From assembly GCF_020509005.1 (NCBI RefSeq), contig NC_063013.1:3844001-3908000 (forward strand): 64,000 bases of DNA. The letters are read 5' to 3'. The position numbers were made by a program, and so were the translations under genes. The DNA is from Fulvia fulva. Lineage: Eukaryota > Ascomycota > Dothideomycetes > Mycosphaerellales > Mycosphaerellaceae. Below are positions 27,683-38,864 of the stretch, piece after piece (position 1 is the first letter of the stretch; every line of letters begins with the position of its first letter). A model generated the notes under the pieces. The model saw nothing but the letters and a program-made list of their open reading frames with translations, searched no databases and had not been told where the DNA came from.

Positions 27683-29274
27683 GATGTGTGATTGTTGATG
27701 TCGTTGTGTTCAACAAGATGCAGGAGAGCTGCCACCTCCAGGGCAATCTCGGCTCAGTTCCGGAAGTTTGTGCAATTACGAGGTGGGGTGAATCTGAGTG
27801 CATCTTCTCTTCTTGTTGGATGCTTTCGCCAGAGTCATTATCATGACAGCAATAGAGTTGGACTGGTGATCACGAATCTGGGCCAACCAGGAGATTGAGA
27901 CTGGTGCTCAGCTAGCTCGATATTTACGTGGAGTGCTCCTGCTTTCGATGCCCATGGAGCGATACCAAGTTACCACCTTTGTTCAGTCCAGCTACGCTAC
28001 AAGTCGAAGAACATCCTCAGCACCATCACCCGAAAGCGCTTCGACATCAGGAATCAGTCCCATGAGTCTGCTCGGCAAGTCTCCCGATCACTCGAAGGGC
28101 AGGCCGAGATCAAGGCTGCATCTGGGAGTGACGATGCCACGACATTATCTGCTTACTGCACCCCTCGACCGCGTTATAGTAGCAACGGCTGGATGCTGCG
28201 ATATGGCGATCTTATCTCTGCGTGTGGCCTGTACTCACCCGCAGGTGATGTGTGTATGGTCCACATCAAGTGAAGGTAATCCCTAGATCATGCAGAGTCA
28301 CGGACGTGCGTGCATACTGCAAGCGCCGCGATAATGCTGCCGTCAAGCGTTCTGCGGTGCTAGCATGTAGGCCTCTTGTGTGCTCGTTTCTTCCGCGAGT
28401 TGTGAAACCTTGCTCAGATTTCATTCCGGTGGTTGAGCCAAACGGGACGGGATGTTCGAAGGTGATACTTTCGGCTGCTACCAGATCATGCATCGATGTA
28501 TGTACCCATCAGCAGCTCTCGAACATCAGCCAGCGCACTTGATGAATATTGATGGCTTATCACTATCCCAGCCTTCACTTGCACGCAAAGTGAGGGGCCG
28601 AAGAATGGAGCGGACAGGTGCGCACGGACGACATGAGGTCGCCCAGGGGCCAGGGGCCAGCGCACAATCTCATCAACTGCAAATCAATGGCTTGCGCTTC
28701 AACGGCAGCCAAATGAATCGCGCGCATTGTTACAGGTTCGCTCTGGCACGAATCACGGCATGAATAGCCTATGGTAGGTCGCAACGCGTTGCCAACTCTA
28801 CCTCCTAAAAGTCCATGTGAGTAGACTCCACCTGTTTCGCTGTTACTGTACATATCTTGCTGCAAGTGCCGCGTGTCGCTCAGCGTGGGAGTCCGCCTCT
28901 TGCAGCACTCCACGACCTCACCAAGTCACTGCATCGGCGTATCGGACCTTCCGCAGCCAGCATTCACGGTATCTTGACGCCGCAAACACCAAGACCAGCC
29001 CATCGTGGCCGCCACCCAACTTCACTCGCTGCATGTTCTACTAGGTGCAGGCTGCATACCAACCTTGCACTTCGGCCGACGACGTCCGCCTCCGCCTATA
29101 GCCGTGATCGAGCCTGGCAAACGCAGCGCGTTGTGCAGCTGGCCTGCTGTGTTACGCCCGCTTCGCCTTTCTGAAACGATATGCCGCATTCAACCAAGGC
29201 ACCAAGTGACGCCACTTCGACACATTCACATTCATCGGATCTGCTGAGTCCTTTGCCCAGCCCTTCATTCCTTA
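27683..29274. other. Long divergent intergenic region, no gene recognised
   Basis: 1.6 kb between the DUF952 gene (minus) and the MIF-domain gene (plus). Several short frames (for example 27933-28286 plus and 28575-28913 minus) have no start context, domain or consistent coding bias I can defend. A small direct repeat (CCAGGGG twice) occurs near 28646-28660. It probably contains both promoters and long 5' leaders. Confidence 0.45.
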
Positions 29275-30845
29275 ATGTCCCAGGAGTCGCTGTTCCATAC
29301 AGCAACAGATCTTCAGTCCCAGTCCCTAAATCGTGCTAGTCTACCTGGCCCAGACGTCTATGCAGATCTCATTGGCCAAGCCGACGTGGACGAATTCATG
29401 CAGAAGCATTTGGGAGATCGTAGCAGCATGATTGCCACGTACAACGATTCATCCAAGCACCGAGCCCAGTACTACGAAGAAAAGTTTCAGCACAGAGAGA
29501 ATGGTACCAGCAGTGTCCGAGAGCGGGTCCAACGAGAGTCACCGGTGGTCGCCGAGCTTCGAACGAATGTTATTGTATGTGTCCCGAGCGGCGCCATTGG
29601 AGTTACCACGCTAACGGAGCATAGATCAAAGATGAATTCACCCTTGTCACGGACCTCTCTTACCACCTGGCAGCACGATACACCAGGCCAGATTCATGTG
29701 TAATGGTGAAAGTGGACCACAGCGCGTGTCTAGCGCTAGGAGGCACCTTCGATCCATGCTACATGCTCACCATAACGGCAGTGCCCTCGCAGATGGCTCC
29801 CACCACGAACAAGCGGAACGCTGCTCTTATCCAGTCATTCATGGCAGACATTCTGAGTGTGCCTCCAGAACGAGGCATCATCAAGTTTGAAGCTGTGCCA
29901 GAGGAGAACTATGCCATTAACGGTACCACGGTTCTTGGCGATATTGAGCGGCAGGAGAAGCAGCAATCAACGGACGGCAACAACACTGTCCGGCGAGCTC
30001 TCAGTAACGGCAGGAAGAGCCTCCCATCGTTCAGGAAGAGCCTGCCGAAGTTGAACGGCGACCCAAAATCGAATGGTGCACAATCCTCAGAGACGAAGTC
30101 AGCGCATCCGAAAATGGAGTCGAAGCCGTCGTTCACGAAAATTGCAGATCGAAGGAAGAGCACGCCGAACCCAGCTGCTCCAGCAGAGGCTATGAATGGT
30201 GTGTTTGAACTACCAGCGATCGAACTGGACCGAAAGCGACCATCTACAGCCCACAGCCAAGCAGCATCCATTGGCTCGAATGGATTGCGCATGAATGGCG
30301 TATCGGACGCAGATCTGAGTCCACAGCTTTCGAGATCTTCATCTAGAGACAGACCGAAGACCATCTCCGGTGGCATCGCATCGGTCCCAGTCAAGCCGAA
30401 GACTCCTGTCAATGGTACAGCCACGCCTCAGTCCAGATACTCCGGCGCACATCTCTCCAAAGGCAATCGTCCACCATCGTTCCTAAAAGTCGACCCAACG
30501 AAGACTAGTAGATCGTCACGACCCAACTCTTCTCACAAGCCAGGATCACCAGGCGAGGTCAAGTCAAAGCCCCGAGAGACTTATGTGGATGGAGTAGTGG
30601 GCACTGCGACTGCGAAAGAGGAGCGTTCAAGCCCCAGTCCATCCAATTTCGGGCAGAAAGTAGATGAGAGCAAGGAGCCAACTGCCAATACAGCAAAGCG
30701 ACGCTCAACAATCACTGCCACTGCCAAAATGCTCGAGCCTCCTCCAATCCCGGCGGACACAATGGACTCGAAATCGACGAGGTCTATGAAGAAGCGGAAG
30801 AGCTTCTTGTCGGCTTTCCGACGCAGCACTGCTGTTGCGAGCTGA
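29275..30845 (+). CDS. MIF-like (tautomerase-fold) protein with long disordered tail (506 aa)
   Basis: Two exons (29275-29574, 29625-30845) with a 50-bp intron. Residues about 92-215 resemble macrophage migration inhibitory factor: ELRTNVIIKDEFTLVTDLS, LAARYTRPDSCVMVKVD, ALGGTFDPCYMLTITAVP, RNAALIQSFMADILSVPPER and the GIIKFEAVPEENYAING end. The family uses a free N-terminal proline as catalytic base. Here about 90 residues precede the domain and no proline aligns at its first strand, so classical tautomerase activity is unlikely. The C-terminal 290 residues are Ser/Lys/Pro-rich, with SLPSFRKSLPKL-type repeats and a basic end (MKKRKSFLSAFRRS). Similar fused MIF proteins occur in Pezizomycotina. 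Function unknown. Confidence 0.85.
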
Positions 30846-31162
30846 CGGCTGTACTTGATGCCGAGGCCTGATCTGCCGTGAGCGTGGCGGTGCAAGAACG
30901 AGTTTGTGTAGGTGGAAAGGTGTCTTGGTACCGGTGTTGGTGGGAAGGAAAGTGGAAAAGGAAGAACCTCGCTGTAGCGAACAGTGGTTATCTTCATATG
31001 TTGTTGTTTTGCTTGGACGTGATACCCACCGATAATGGCTGATGCATTTTCTTTCGCTATAGTTACAGATATACAGAAAGAGTCGTACTTGGTGCATGGC
31101 ATAATTGCGCCTGCGCTCCTGTTGCTCGCTAATGTTGTCAATTCTCAGTGAGGTTGAAGCCC
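30846..31162. other. Convergent 3' intergenic region
   Basis: Between two stop codons facing each other. No gene or strong terminator-like structure seen. Confidence 0.4.
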
Positions 31163-31954
31163 CTACTCCTTCGTCCCCATGATCCTCATGCTATCTGGCA
31201 TGCTCCTTGGACTATCGGTCTTGGTCTCGAGCGATTGGTGGTGAACGCGGCCGAGTTCGTGGTCCTTCTCCTCGTCGATCTTGACGCCGCGGGTCTTCTT
31301 TCCGGCTATGATGGCGTAGAGAGCGACGCTCAATAGCAGGAGTTGAATGATGAAGCTGGGAATGGTGGTGTAGAAAGCGAAGCGCTGGGTCAAGATGTTA
31401 GATGGAGGCAATTGAAGGTTAGCAGACATGGTGACTTACTGTCTCGTGGCATAGCGTGTCGTAGTCTTGTGGCACAGCCTCAAGACCAGCATTGTGTAGC
31501 GACCTCCAGCGGCAAGTCCAAGACTGGAGTGTGTCCTTGCTCGAGAAGCCGGAGCGGTTGTTGACGACGCTTGAGAAGATGATGGCGATGAGCGATACTA
31601 TTGTGCTGAGAAGGCTGGAGGCGAGGACGATGAGGTTCGCTGGGAGCTGTCGACATATATCATCAGCATGACGCTTCGCAGGAGCAGTGATAGGATGTGG
31701 TAACTCACAGAAGAAGCAAAGAGTGCAGCAGCAAGCGCCAAGTTGAGCAACAGAACAGCAGCAGACGTGCCGATCAGGACGGACAGCTCGCTGGTATCGA
31801 AATGTGACGACCAGACGGGCATGAAGTATGTGCTCGTGTAGCGTTGGTTTTGGAAGAGGCTCAGCGTGCGGCCGGCGCAGCCCATGATAGCCAGGTTGAG
31901 GCCGATAGAGACAGCGGCGAGGGCCACGGTCGGGAGTCGTAGTCGTGCTGGCAT
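31163..31954 (-). CDS. Four-span membrane protein (224 aa)
   Basis: Three exons (31709-31954, 31440-31646, 31163-31384) with introns of 62 and 55 bp, all in phase 0 with GT-AG ends. Four hydrophobic helices: ALAAVSIGLNLAIMGCAG, LIGTSAAVLLLNLALAAALF, LIVLASSLLSTIVSLIAIIF and FIIQLLLLSVALYAIIAG. A first loop carries RYTSTYFMPVWSSHF. The second loop has two cysteines (WTCRW, DTLCHET). The C-terminal tail is short, cytosolic and charged (GKKTRGVKIDEEKDHELG). The layout resembles MARVEL- or SUR7-like fungal tetraspans, but no diagnostic motif is seen, so I leave it unnamed. Start is the ATG at 31954. Confidence 0.75.
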
Positions 31955-32676
31955 TGTGTCGTGGTGCTGTAGAAGATCTGAATGAAGGAGTGACGGGAAG
32001 AAGACAAAGGCTGTGGTGGTACACGCTGCAGTAGTCGTGAAGTGAGAAGAATGGAAACGACCAAGTTCAACGTCTCAATCAGTCATGAAGGGCAGGACGG
32101 TGGGGATGCACCTATATCAACGACCTACAACGTCTGTACTACCTTCGCCTCGTATCGTCTGGCCTGGCCTGCATGGATATGTACACCTGGCAGAGCGAGC
32201 GCGTAGAGGACGCGCCTCGTCACAGTCATTGGGATACATGAGTCTGACGGTGTTCAAAGGTGGCTAGGTAGCGGCCAGTGGTGAGGTCGGGGTAGGTTGT
32301 TGCTGGCGCGTGCACCATGTCCATTGAGTTATTCCAAGGCCGGCGGCTCGTGGCCCAGAGGTGGAGATGTCGAGGTTGAGCTTGACTGGTCGTGAAGCAT
32401 TCGTGTGAAACACATGCACGCAGGCGTGGTCGCGAGACGTCACCTGCAGCGCTTGGGAGCGTTGGATACATGTATGTTTGGGAGAGGATCGGGAGCCGAT
32501 TGGTCAGCTTGCCGCTTTCACTTTGGGCTTGTCGACACCACGCTTCAATGTATACACCGCGCCTTGCCACGCCCGTACTACACGAGAATGTTTGTCTGCT
32601 CGTCACCTGCCCTGGTGGACGTAACGCAGCTGCGCACTCGCTACGGCGAGGTACCTCGTGGCAGGACCAGCACAAC
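31955..32676. other. Divergent intergenic region
   Basis: 722 bp between the four-span protein gene (minus) and the acidic/RG protein gene (plus). Overlapping short frames on both strands lack domains. Likely promoters only. Confidence 0.4.
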
Positions 32677-34294
32677 ATGTCCGCCGTGAGAGCCCCTTGC
32701 ACGGCACCAATTGGGAACGCTGCCGATTAGACGTCGACACCACTTACCTGCTGAACAACCGAGCGGACGTGGACCCGTGGCCACACAGTCTCAAGCTCGG
32801 GGCGGAGTTGAGCAGCAAGAAGATGTGGAAGAGGAAGACGTAGAGGGAGAGGAGGAGACGGAAGTGGAAGTAGACCAACATACGAAACGGAACAATCAAC
32901 AATCGCCTTATGCAGACCAGCCTGGAGACGAGGAGCCAGCTGAAGACGAAGGGCGCGCTGACGAGCTCGAAGTAATCCGGAGTGACAGCCGCAAAGAAGG
33001 TCCAGCCAGCTCTCGCAACAGAAGCAAGCGATCAGCTAAGCAGAGCAATCGCGCAGAGAAGCCAGCAAGAACTATGGTCAGAACGCGGGAGAAGATCGTC
33101 GCGCAACCTCCTGACGGCCCTCGTACTTTCCGGATCGGCCGCATGCTTAACTTGGAAGAGCCTGGTCAACAGCAGGATGAAGAGCACATGTACGCCATCG
33201 TGGTTGCAATGTATGAGCCTTCCAAAGCAGTGAAGTATTCCTGCGTGTATTCGTGGGAAATCAACGGCCGTAAGGTGGGCAGTTTCTCGGCGACCACAGA
33301 CATCGCCAACATATACTATGCTTACAACGCAGCTGATGGCGATCTCTTGAAGTTTACACCAGATACGCTCTTTGCAAACGCTGACAGCCGTAGAGCGCTG
33401 GGCCCAGCATTACAAGGTCTCGCTGCTGGCCGCCGCCATGCCGACCTTCCTGCTATAGGACGTCCGCAAGCATGTCCCGTGAAGGGCACTCTTCAGCACA
33501 ATATCAACCTTCCAAATTCGCCGCATCCAGAGAGGGGCGAGGACTCACAGCGGCCGATTAAGGTAGTCTTCGAATATGTCAACGATAGTCTGGACAAGGA
33601 CCTTGGACTTCCCATAAACAACCAGTGCAGCCTGCAAGAAGATGATCAGGGCAACTTTGTCCAGGACGACTATGCCTCCTTCCGGACGGAAGTGCTCTCT
33701 CATCAGGTTGTTGAGGGGACTTGGGAGGATTACACCGTGGATGAGCTGTTGAACCAAGACCAACATCCACGTTTCGAATACTTGCGCGAGATCGAGATTT
33801 GGGTCATGCCACAATGGACCCGTCAAGAACTCTACAGCTGGACACGGCAGCCGCACCTCATGCCTTCTGATTTCATAGAATATGCTGTGTCTGATCAAGA
33901 GGACCGGGAGCTGTACATTGAAGTACACATCAAAAGGCAAGATGACTGGGTTCAGGCGCAGGACACCTATTGGGATACGAAACTCGACACATTTATTGCA
34001 GCACAGAGGGCAAGGATGAATCCATGGCGTCAGTTGCCGTCATACAGTCATAGGCAGTTCCGAACGGATATCCAAGCAGCTGCGGGTGGCGTTGCACAAC
34101 GTGGCCGCGGACAGACAGGTAGAGCTGTTGGTGCTCGGCGCGGTGTTGGTCGGATTACAAAACCTGGCTCGAGGAAAGCTTCGACCGCTGCACGAGCTGC
34201 CGCGGACAGAGGATGCACGTCTCGGAGGAACAAAAGAGGGAGTGCCAGAAACGGTAGGCCTGGCAGTGGCGGATCGGGTGGCACATCCGTGTAA
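32677..34294 (+). CDS. Unassigned protein: acidic N-terminus, folded middle, RG-rich basic C-terminus (about 504 aa)
   Basis: The frame is open from 32690 to the stop at 34294 but has no in-frame ATG before 33074. A plausible model uses a 9-base first exon (ATGTCCGCC, 32677-32685), a 103-bp intron from GTGAGA to CACAG (32686-32788), and exon 2 from 32789. The start at 33074 would give 406 aa and drop the acidic region. Residues 1-50 are Glu-rich (EDVEEEDVEGEEETEVEV). A middle part with well-spaced aromatic residues (YSCVYSWEINGRKVGSF, FEYLREIEIWVMPQW) looks folded. The last 70 residues are Arg/Gly-rich (AQRGRGQTGRAVGARRG), as in RNA-binding or nucleolar proteins. Family not recognised. Confidence 0.6.
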
Positions 34295-34919
34295 GCTGTC
34301 TTGAGGGATTGAATGAATTGTCTTGATCTTGTTTGCTGCCTCTTCTCCTGACCAAGATGCCCTCATCGACCTTCGCACCCAAGAAGGGCTGTCAATTGAG
34401 ACAGCTAGCAATCAAGGCCAGTAAGAATGAAGGGCACTGAAGATAAGCCTGCATGTTAGCATGCTTTGTCAACATCTGAGCTGTCCAAGAGGTTCTCTTG
34501 CACTCTCTCCCTCCCCTCATCGAAGAGCGTCAGCCACAAAGCGGCCTGGAGAGCATGCCTTCTATGCCTGGCGTCACCGAAAGGCAACATCACTCTACCA
34601 ACGCTCCGTTCCAAGACAATCTTATTGCAACAAAGTTGCGAGGAAAGCTCGGGCAAATGCCTAGCATCTGCGACGCTGGGTGTCCAAATATCACTGGGAA
34701 GGCACGGGGAAAGTGAGCACGTCGCAATGTTACTTGAGCCGGTTTGTCAAGCTTCGGCAGATATACTGCCAGCAGAACAAGCCATCAAGGCTGTTTGTAT
34801 TCATTCTCGAGGCAAATTGACCTCCGCCGATGTTGGTATAGAAGCAGCAATGTTCCCTACCCAGTTCAGTCGTTGTACCATTACCTTTCAACGCCGCAAA
34901 GCAAGTTGAGCTGTCCCGC
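34295..34919. other. Convergent intergenic region
   Basis: Between the stops of the acidic/RG protein gene and the PRPP synthetase gene. Short frames (34466-34909) show no domain. No RNA gene seen. Confidence 0.4.
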
Positions 34920-36748
34920 CTAATCCATCAGATGATACAGTTGACTAATGCTCTCGCCGTGGTGGTTCCTTCGGATAGCCTCTGCCAGAAGACCGCTGAC
35001 GTCCAGCACAGTGAACTTCCTTGCTCCCTGACGCTTGACCTCCGGAATAGGGAATGCGTTCGTCACGATAACGCCATCGATCTCTTCGCACTCGTCCAGC
35101 TGGCGAAGGCAGTCGCCGCCGAAGAGACCATGAGTGGCCATGCAGTAGACTTTGGTAGCACCACCTCGCTTCACCACAGTCTCAGCAGCCGCGATCCAGG
35201 ATCCAGCCTTGTCGATCATGTCGTCCACGATGATGACGGACTTGTTCCGTACGTTGCCGACGAGGGTCACATGTGTTTCGATATCCGGGTTCTGGAGAGC
35301 TTCTTCCTCTTCCTCATCGGAGTGTGTAGCATCTCCAGTTCCACCGAGGCCATGAGCGGGGTTGTTGGCAGCATTCCAGCGCGAGGAGCCCGTAGACATG
35401 AAGGACTGCGTCATGTGATCGGGGACATCCTCGTCTTCGCTCGACTGCCTGTGACCGCGGTTCTCAGAGTAGTGTGAGGTATTGGGGGAAGGTACATCAT
35501 CGTCCACGATGTGTCCGTGGATCAGACGACCTGTTATGACATCTCTGGCTCGCTCATCGCTACCTTCCTCACTTTCGGGCTCCTCATAGCCATCGTCGTC
35601 GGTGCTTTGTTGGTTGTGAAGAGTAGGTATGGTTCGCACCCTTGTGAGACCTATCTCTGGTGCATCCCCTTCCTTCTTCTCTTTGTTTTCGCCATCTCCT
35701 CCTGACGAGTCGGGTCGTGTCGATTGCGCGAGAGGATGTGGGGTGTCGCCGTTCGTCAGGCCTCTCGCGCGTGTAGAAGGCGCATTTGCTGTGGCTGCTC
35801 GCGGTAAGGCACCAGGTCGTACAGGCTGCGGTGGTCTGCGATAGTCGATGCTCGAGCGCGGGCTATGGCGGCGGGGCTGTGAAGTGTGGGCTTGCTTGGG
35901 TGCGTGCGAGTCGCGGTCAGGTGAAGTTATGCGCGCCTCAGTACCATCATCGCCCATGCTTTCGAACACGACTGAGTTGAGCATACTCGGCGAATACTTT
36001 GGTCGCTTCCGTTCTGTGCCGACAATGCCGAAACTGGTACCCAGCTTATCTGCTAGGCTTGTCACTCTCTTTGTGCCTCCTGGATTCTTGCTCACGACGA
36101 CGCTGTCTTTCCAGTCGGGTATGTTCATGCGTATCCACTTGCTCAGTAGAGGCTCAGCGAAGAGGTTGTCTACCGGGCATTTGAAGAACCCCTGCATTTG
36201 GGTAGCGTGCAGGTCAATGGTTATGACGTGGTCAACACCAGCGACCTTCATGAGATTTGCAAGCATGCGGGCGGTGATGGCGCCACGGTGGGCCTTCTTC
36301 TTGGACTGGCGGGAGTATGGGAAGTACGGCATCACAGCTGGTAGGGCCATCAGCTTGTCGTCCATAAGAACCTCGACGTGACCGTGACTCACCAGTAATC
36401 GATCTTGAAGAGCCGCCTTTGCAAGCTGAGATCATGATGAGCATTTCCATGACATTATCGTTGATCCTGAGAAGTTAGCGACGCCATGGCAGCAGCTGCT
36501 GGGCAACTCACTCTCCGCTTCCGCTCTGCACCACGAAGACATCTTGGTCACGGACCGAGGCTTCTGTGCGCACTCATCAGTGCTGCTTCAAGCAGTGGCC
36601 TGTAGTGAGACGTACTGATCTCGACCGATGTCTCGCCATTGCTGAACTTCTTCAGCTCGACTCTTGACGGCTTCTGGCCGAGTCTCTCGCATATTGCCTC
36701 GACCAGGTGCGGATGGGACGAGCCCGAGAAGATGCAGGTTTGACGCAT
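34920..36748 (-). CDS. Ribose-phosphate pyrophosphokinase, Prs1/Prs5 type with large insertion (558 aa)
   Basis: Makes PRPP from ribose-5-phosphate and ATP for nucleotide, His and Trp synthesis. Four exons: 36616-36748, 36512-36563, 36393-36466 and 34920-36337, with introns of 52, 45 and 55 bp. Family landmarks include KKFSNGETSVEI, QSGSGEINDNVMEMLIMISA, YFPYSRQSKKKAHRGAITAR, VITIDLHATQMQGFF (catalytic DLHA), SKNPGGTKR and the PRPP loop VIIVDDMIDKAGS. About 200 acidic and Ser-rich residues (from about residue 230) interrupt the catalytic domain before the PRPP loop, as the non-homologous regions do in yeast Prs1 and Prs5. The C-terminus RRNHHGESISQLY is conserved. Such subunits work in hetero-oligomers; the partner genes are not in the window. 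Confidence 0.92.
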
Positions 36749-37416
36749 TGCGGCGGATGGTGTGGTGGGTGAAGGTGTGGAGGTTGGGGATTGTTGTTTA
36801 TTAGTGAGTATATGACCTCTAGTGAGGCTTCACCAGTAGTTTCACATGCTGAACGAATGGGTTCAAGGTGCACAGAAGATTTCGAGCTCCAAAGAACGTC
36901 AGGGCTCGGCTGTCGGTAGAACTAAGCTCCCGCGCCGATCAAACCTTACTCGGCGCCCTGACACGTGAGCGACTCAATGAGGAAGGAACGCTCGTGAGGT
37001 CTGGGCGTTCCTTTCGATTCACTACCCACATGGGGATTCTTGAGTACTCGTATAGCGAAATACTCAAGCACGCAGCGGACAAATAACTCTAGTAGTGTGT
37101 TCCTGCCGATGACAGCCGTCTATATTTGCCCGTTTCCAGCATCATCCTGGAGCCAATGGCATCAGCAGCATGTCCAATGACAGTTCGCCGCTCAACACGT
37201 TCGAGTGCCTGACACATGTCCAAGCTCACTTTTACTGGCAAGCGGTGAGTAGATCGCACAGAGTGATCAAGCCCGACATAGCTTAGCAAAGCATTAAGCA
37301 GTGTCGCCCCTTACAGTCCTACTCGAGTAGAATTATGGCCATGGCTGTCCAGGATCTGGAACAGTTCGCGAAGGACGATTCGTATGCTCTCGTGTGGTTA
37401 TGTCGCTCGTGAGTGC
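36749..37416. other. Intergenic, PRPP synthetase promoter side
   Basis: Between two minus-strand genes. No gene recognised. A short plus-strand frame at 36868-37086 is probably chance. Confidence 0.4.
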
Positions 37417-37956
37417 TTATGATCCGTGCAGGTCGGCAAGGTCGAGGTAGAACACACCGATCTCGTAGTCTTCCTGTGGCACGATGGCTGCGAACGTAAG
37501 ATCCAAATGAGTGTAAAATGTACGCAGCTTGGTGTTGCCGGCCCAACAATCAAGCAGAAGAGGAGTCCCATTGTTGTGCCCATTCGACCGCATGCCATTC
37601 AGCACTTCTTCGATAAAGCTTGAGCCTATACCCTGACTTGGCTCGAGCATGACCCAGTAGAGGAACAGCAATGGCTTTTGGTAGTCGTTCATTGTGAACG
37701 TCGAAGTTGTTACGAAGCAGTCTTGTCCGACGGGCTTGAAGAATGCACAGCCTATGATGCAGCGTTCGTATGATATGTCTGGGGTGTCTAGAACAAAGCT
37801 ACGCTGCTTCTCGATCGCGTCGTTCACGCTCTCCTCGTCCAGTGGTCCCACCTCTTGCAGACTACCAGTGGCAATGAGAGCTGCTTGGACACGTTTTGAC
37901 AGATCGATGATGGCTTCGGCATCATTTGTGGTCGCGAAGCGGGTGGCATGGTCCAT
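37417..37956 (-). CDS. GNAT-like N-acetyltransferase (179 aa)
   Basis: The ATG at 37956 begins a GNAT-like opening (MDHATRFATTNDAEAIIDL). Next come SFVLDTPDISYERCIIGCAFFKP, a central strand (KPLLFLYWVMLEPSQGIGSSFIEEVL, the acetyl-CoA motif A with Q-G-I-G) and LLLDCWAGNTKLRTFYTHL, the usual C-terminal N-x-x-x-x-x-F-Y motif. The frame is open upstream to 38091 without an ATG, adding a Ser/Arg-rich stretch that could come from another exon. Substrate unknown. It is more compact than the GNAT at 26.3 kb and not obviously a paralogue. Confidence 0.75.
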   Translation of the reverse strand: MDHATRFATTNDAEAIIDLSKRVQAALIATGSLQEVGPLDEESVNDAIEKQRSFVLDTPDISYERCIIGCAFFKPVGQDCFVTTSTFTMNDYQKPLLFLYWVMLEPSQGIGSSFIEEVLNGMRSNGHNNGTPLLLDCWAGNTKLRTFYTHLDLTFAAIVPQEDYEIGVFYLDLADLHGS

Positions 37957-38864
37957 GGCACTTCTGTTTCGACCGAGTCCCAGCCTCGACTTGATCCTGC
38001 TCAAACTCTCCAATCTCGTTCGCGCTTGGCGTGTGCTTGTCCCCAAAGCTGCAGTGTCAGTCGGTGCTGCAAGATGCTTGTTGACAGACACATTGGTGTC
38101 AAGAGCAGAATTGCGAACGTGTGTGTACTACCAACTTTCGAGACCTACTTGCAGAACTCCCATGAAGTAATGTATGCTAGTGACTCATCTCTTGCTGTGC
38201 TGCGGCACGGGCGATGAGTAAAGGCGAAGTGCGTGGTCGGTGGCCCGTCGAGTGCCTCGTCGAAGTGCATGCTCGAGAATGCGACCAGCCTTCCATCGCC
38301 TACTCCCAAGTTCGTCGCCGCGAGCTAAAGAGGGCGTGTACAGAGGGCGCTGAGAGAGCATTTGAAGCTGCCCATATAACATGAAGGCCGGCGTAATGCG
38401 TCTGGCGTAATGCGTCTGGCGTAATGCGTCTGGCGTAATGCGTCTAGCGTAATCTATCTGCTGCTCCTGAGACGTCGTCAGTCTGTAACGGAGTCTGCCA
38501 CGTCTTCTCAAGGCATTATTCGTCTGCCTGTTTACAACTCTGATAGTGAACGTGATGACGCAGCGTGTGCATTCTGCTTGTGACAGAGGCAGACATGAGC
38601 GTGGAAGATGAACCAAGGTGCATGAGTGACGACAGCGCCCCGCTATTCGCACTCAGTCTCGCCAGTGCCTTGAAATCATTTGAGAACACCTTGTCCGCTG
38701 CAACTACTACATCATCCTTGCCCAACTCACGCTCCACCACTTAAACACCTACACACTACTGTCCACACCTACACAGTAGCACTTCACCAACCTCTCACCC
38801 ACACCACCAAACATCGCACAGAAACAGCCCGCTTCAACAGCCTGAGGTAGATACCGCCCTCACC
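37957..38864. other. Divergent intergenic region with tandem repeat
   Basis: Holds the promoters of the GNAT gene (minus) and the Pom33-like gene (plus), and a 14-bp tandem repeat described separately. An A/C-rich leader with two CACCTACACA copies lies at about 38745-38775. Confidence 0.45.
38390..38459. repeat. Tandem repeat, 14-bp unit, about five copies
   Basis: Four exact copies of GGCGTAATGCGTCT (38390-38445) followed by a diverged fifth (AGCGTAATCTATCT). It lies in a gene-free interval. Confidence 0.95.
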
